Below are positions 61,401 through 64,000 of a DNA stretch of 64,000 nt, in pieces. The stretch lies in contig NC_035448.2 in the NCBI RefSeq assembly GCF_002127325.2, forward strand, positions 61,801,751 through 61,865,750. The letters are read 5' to 3'. The notes under the pieces were generated by a model. It saw only the letters and a program-made list of their open reading frames with translations, had not been told where the DNA came from and did not search any database. The stretch comes from Helianthus annuus (Eukaryota > Streptophyta > Magnoliopsida > Asterales > Asteraceae). Position 1 is the stretch's first letter; each line of letters starts with the position of its first letter. The translations under genes were made by a program, and so were the position numbers.

Positions 61401-61821
61401 TAATTCTCCCAAGTTATAAAAGAATTTGTGCCTCGTGCATTCAAATCAATTTTATTAAACATTTTACAAAAGTGTCGGTTGAATGTATTTACCAGTGTAA
61501 ACTGACGTATTTTCCCAAAAAGATTAGGTGCAGGTACTACAAGTAATCGGCTGGCAATAGCTCCTTAGCATCTTAAGAAGTCTCGCAAGCTTGATGTCTT
61601 ATCTGTTGAACAACAATTTTATTTTATTTTGATCCCTCCTGTGGATACTATTCAACTACTTGTGATACATTTGATATTACAGTAAATGGTTGGATAATAT
61701 TTATCTTTATGCTTCCGCTGTGCATTTTATATATTGTGGTTTGACTATATTGTTGCCAACTACGTCACGATAATCCCCCACCGGGCCCACCGGTGAAACA
61801 CGTGGAGATCGGGGTGTGACA
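58450..61821 (+). repeat. Gypsy-II 3' LTR
   Basis: 3372 bp, about 98.7% like the 5' LTR by eye, with substitutions spread along it and two or three one-base indels. It carries the same TATA box (about 59380) and TTACGGACCGTAA motifs. Confidence 0.95.
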
Positions 61822-61826
61822 CTTCT
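61822..61826. repeat. Target-site duplication of Gypsy-II, right copy
   Basis: CTTCT, identical to 48165-48169. Confidence 0.9.
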
Positions 61827-63303
61827 GTTCTTTGACATTCTGTTCTGAAACTTTCAGTTTCTTGGGCTTAACAGTGACTGGTTTCTTTGCTGATTTCTGA
61901 GAATTAACCCTCAATCTTTCATTTGATCTCCTTGGGCAATCTCTTGCAATGTGTCCTTTGATTTGACAATTATAGCATCTCCTCGTCTCAAAACTCTGTC
62001 TCTGGCAGTTAACAGCAATGTGTCCTTGATAACCACATTTGTAGCACACTCTGTTATCGTACCAATCACCATTTTCATACCAAACGCTCAGATCAAAGCA
62101 CTGTTTGGCTTGGTGATATTCTTTCCTCTTCTTGATTGTTGGATTTGACTTTTGAGCACTGTGGTCAAACCTGCACCACTTATTACCAACAATTTTTGAG
62201 TTTTCGTTTTTCAATTTTTGTACCTTTTGATTGCGATTGGATGATCGATCTGATGAGCTTTTATTTTCTTTTTGAACAATTTTCGACTTTTTAACAATTT
62301 GTTTTTGTTCAACAATCTTCTTAACAGGTTTTTGCTTTGAGCATTCGCCTATTTCAGTAGATCGCAAAACAGTATTTTTGAATTTTTCTTCTAATTCTAA
62401 AAACAATTTTTGTTTTTCAATTTTTTCATTTACATCATCAGATTTCTCATCACAATCTTCAACTTTGACATTGTCAAAATTTGTGACACAGTCACTTATT
62501 GGAATTGCATTGATCGGTTTTGGACATGAAATATTCACATACGTTGAAGAAATCACAAAACCTTTCAATTTATTTTCAAGCTCGTTGATTTTCTTTCGAG
62601 CTTGCTCGCTTTCCTTTTCAAGCTGAATAATCTTCTGAAGATGAGAATTTATCATTTTTTGCTTTTCGATGTTATTTTTACTAAATACATCTCTCTCATC
62701 TTCAAGAATTTTTATTTGATTTTGAAAATCTTTTTCCATTTTTACTTTTTCAATTTCTGAATTTTTTATTTGATTTTGCAAAACATTTTCTGAATTTTTA
62801 AGATTTTCGTTTTCTAATGACAAACTCTCTAAATCCCTCAAGAGTTTGGCATTTTCGGATTTCAGATTTCCACAGTTTGAGCACTTCTCTGTCGGTTTTA
62901 CAATTTCAGCTTTCTTCTCTACCTTGATAGCTGAAATCTCCTTAACCTGTTCCTCTACCTCTCGAATAATTTCCTCAGATTTTAATTTTGCTTCATCAGT
63001 TGCTTCATTTCTAATCTTTTGGAATTCACGTTCTCGTTCTTTAATTTTCTCGATAAACAAGCTTAAATTCACATCTAAGTATATCTTCCTCAAATCTGAC
63101 AAATACGTTCTCCACCCATCACCCGGTAAAGCATTTGCTAACTAGTTAACCCATTCCTCATTGGACTGGACATGGTTATCTTCAATCTCACCATCTCCCA
63201 ATACAACTCGATATATCTTTGATCAATTCATCAGTTGATTCTCCCTTGATACCTGAAAAATTATTGAACTTGTTCAATGCAATATAAATTTCAGAATCCA
63301 TCT
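61822..63303 (-). pseudogene. gag: Copia-3 gag, N-terminal part
   Basis: From ATG 63303 (MDSEIYIAL) the frame is broken by a one-base loss near 63220, a small insertion near 63170 and a TAG near 63145. From 63145 down it is open: Copia gag helices (ALPGDGWRTYLSDLRK), a long coiled coil with KIKERERE and LEKESEQARKKINELE, then zinc knuckles CYKCGYQGHIAVNC and CYNCQIKGHIARDC (near 61945-62045), and a Lys-rich tail that runs to the Gypsy-II insertion. The usual first 80-100 residues of Copia gag are short or missing. Confidence 0.8.
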
Positions 63304-64000
63304 CCGGTATAAAAAAAATTCACAATGACGAATTCTCAATCAATAATGAATTTCGGACAAACAAACGACTATTCGATTGAATATCACAGACTAGTCAACA
63401 ACAAATTGAGTGAGAATCCTATTCTTGACAAATCACCTTGGATTACCTGCAAACATACAAGTAACGATCAAATCAAAACAAATTGACTAAGTAACAGTGT
63501 GTTGATGAACCCAATCTAAGACTCGTTGTCGAAGATTTGTGAACCCGTTCCAATGAATGCACACTGTTAATTCAAATGCCCCCAATTCTTTATAGACTAA
63601 TAATGTTTTTTTATGTTTGTTTTGTTTTATTTTATTTTACTTTTTATTTTTTTTTATTTTTAGAAGTGGGGTCGGTGTAAAACAATGATCTGACAACAAA
63701 AACACCACTAATCTTGTGATTGGGCCTAAGATATTAAGTGGGCGGTGATGTTAAATTGAATAACAATTGATGTTTAATTTTGGGTGGCACAACAACAACT
63801 CAATTGGGCCAAACATATAGTGGGGCGGTGGACAAAACAACTTGGATTGGGCCGCTAAATGTGTAAGTGGGCGGTGTCAATTAAAGTGGGATGTAATGGG
63901 GCGGTGCAGGATGTAACGGGGCGGTGTAACAACCACGTGTAACAACCACCGATTGAACCTAACACTAATGCCTTTCAGTAAGTGGGGCGGTGTCGACAAT
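63304..64000 (-). other. Copia-3 leader-like region with GGGGCGGTG repeats
   Basis: No coding frame. A T-rich tract at 63605-63662 is followed by six or more GTGGG(G)CGGTG-type motifs (63738, 63820, 63869, 63898, 63917 and 63982), several next to ATTGGGCC. No LTR end or primer site is seen. Confidence 0.5.

Larger units (their letters stand above)
48170..61821 (+). mobile_element. Gypsy-II: complete Gypsy element with defective genes
   Basis: 13,652 bp, plus strand: 5' LTR 48170-51539, primer site 51543, extra ORF, gag, pol, hairpin, polypurine tract and 3' LTR 58450-61821, flanked by CTTCT. LTRs differ at about 44 positions by eye (roughly 1.3%), so it is clearly older than Gypsy-I. Gag and protease are frameshifted and gag has a nonsense codon, so it cannot make its own proteins. 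It is the innermost member of the stack and splits Copia-3 gag. Confidence 0.95.
61822..64000 (-). mobile_element. Copia-3, right part: gag N-terminus and leader
   Basis: Continuation of Copia-3 after the Gypsy-II insertion. It has gag to 63303 and then non-coding leader-like sequence to the edge. The 5' LTR is not seen and should lie beyond 64000. Confidence 0.75.

Overview
The window is plant nuclear DNA made almost entirely of LTR retrotransposons, with no convincing host gene. Evidence for a plant: tRNA-iMet primer sites (TGGTATCAGAGC), Ty3/Gypsy pol with a chromodomain-like C-terminus, an Athila-type site TGGCGCCGTTGCCGGGGA, a Tat-type pol with a second RNase H, and a hAT-like MITE. Very long gag proteins rich in Lys/Glu/Ser with CCHC knuckles would suit the daisy family (Asteraceae), but that is inference.

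Layout. 1-1246: a short open frame at the left edge, then AT-rich sequence with a 56-bp foldback. 1247-3569: a large inverted repeat with 1.15-kb arms. 3717-16220: Gypsy-I, complete, minus strand, with 3619-bp nearly identical LTRs, target duplication CACGG, primer site, purine tract and an open gag-pol with a probable intron. 16683-17063: hAT-like MITE. About 17072-18741: Athila-like LTR end, primer site and gag fragment. 19520-24314: decayed Tat-type element.

From 19520 to the right edge the sequence reads as a nested stack. Each element is cut by the next: Tat > Gypsy LTR fragment (24315) > Copia-1 (about 24437, minus) > Gypsy-IV (28629, plus) > Copia-2 (36494, plus) > Gypsy-III (41956, minus) > Copia-3 (45211, minus) > Gypsy-II (48170-61821, plus, complete, target duplication CTTCT). 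Only the innermost element closes inside the window. Copia-3 resumes at 61822 and runs off the edge.

How the parts work together. The Gypsy elements encode gag, protease, reverse transcriptase, RNase H and integrase; only Gypsy-I looks intact. The three Copia-like elements carry a long gag and LTRs but no visible pol, so they look like a gag-only group that would need a helper. All four Gypsy 3' ends share a small hairpin that overlaps or adjoins the pol stop and lies beside the polypurine tract; its stem varies by paired changes. Several LTRs have short, often palindromic motifs repeated just upstream of their TATA boxes.

All boundaries, repeat counts and differences were read by eye. No alignment or database search was run.
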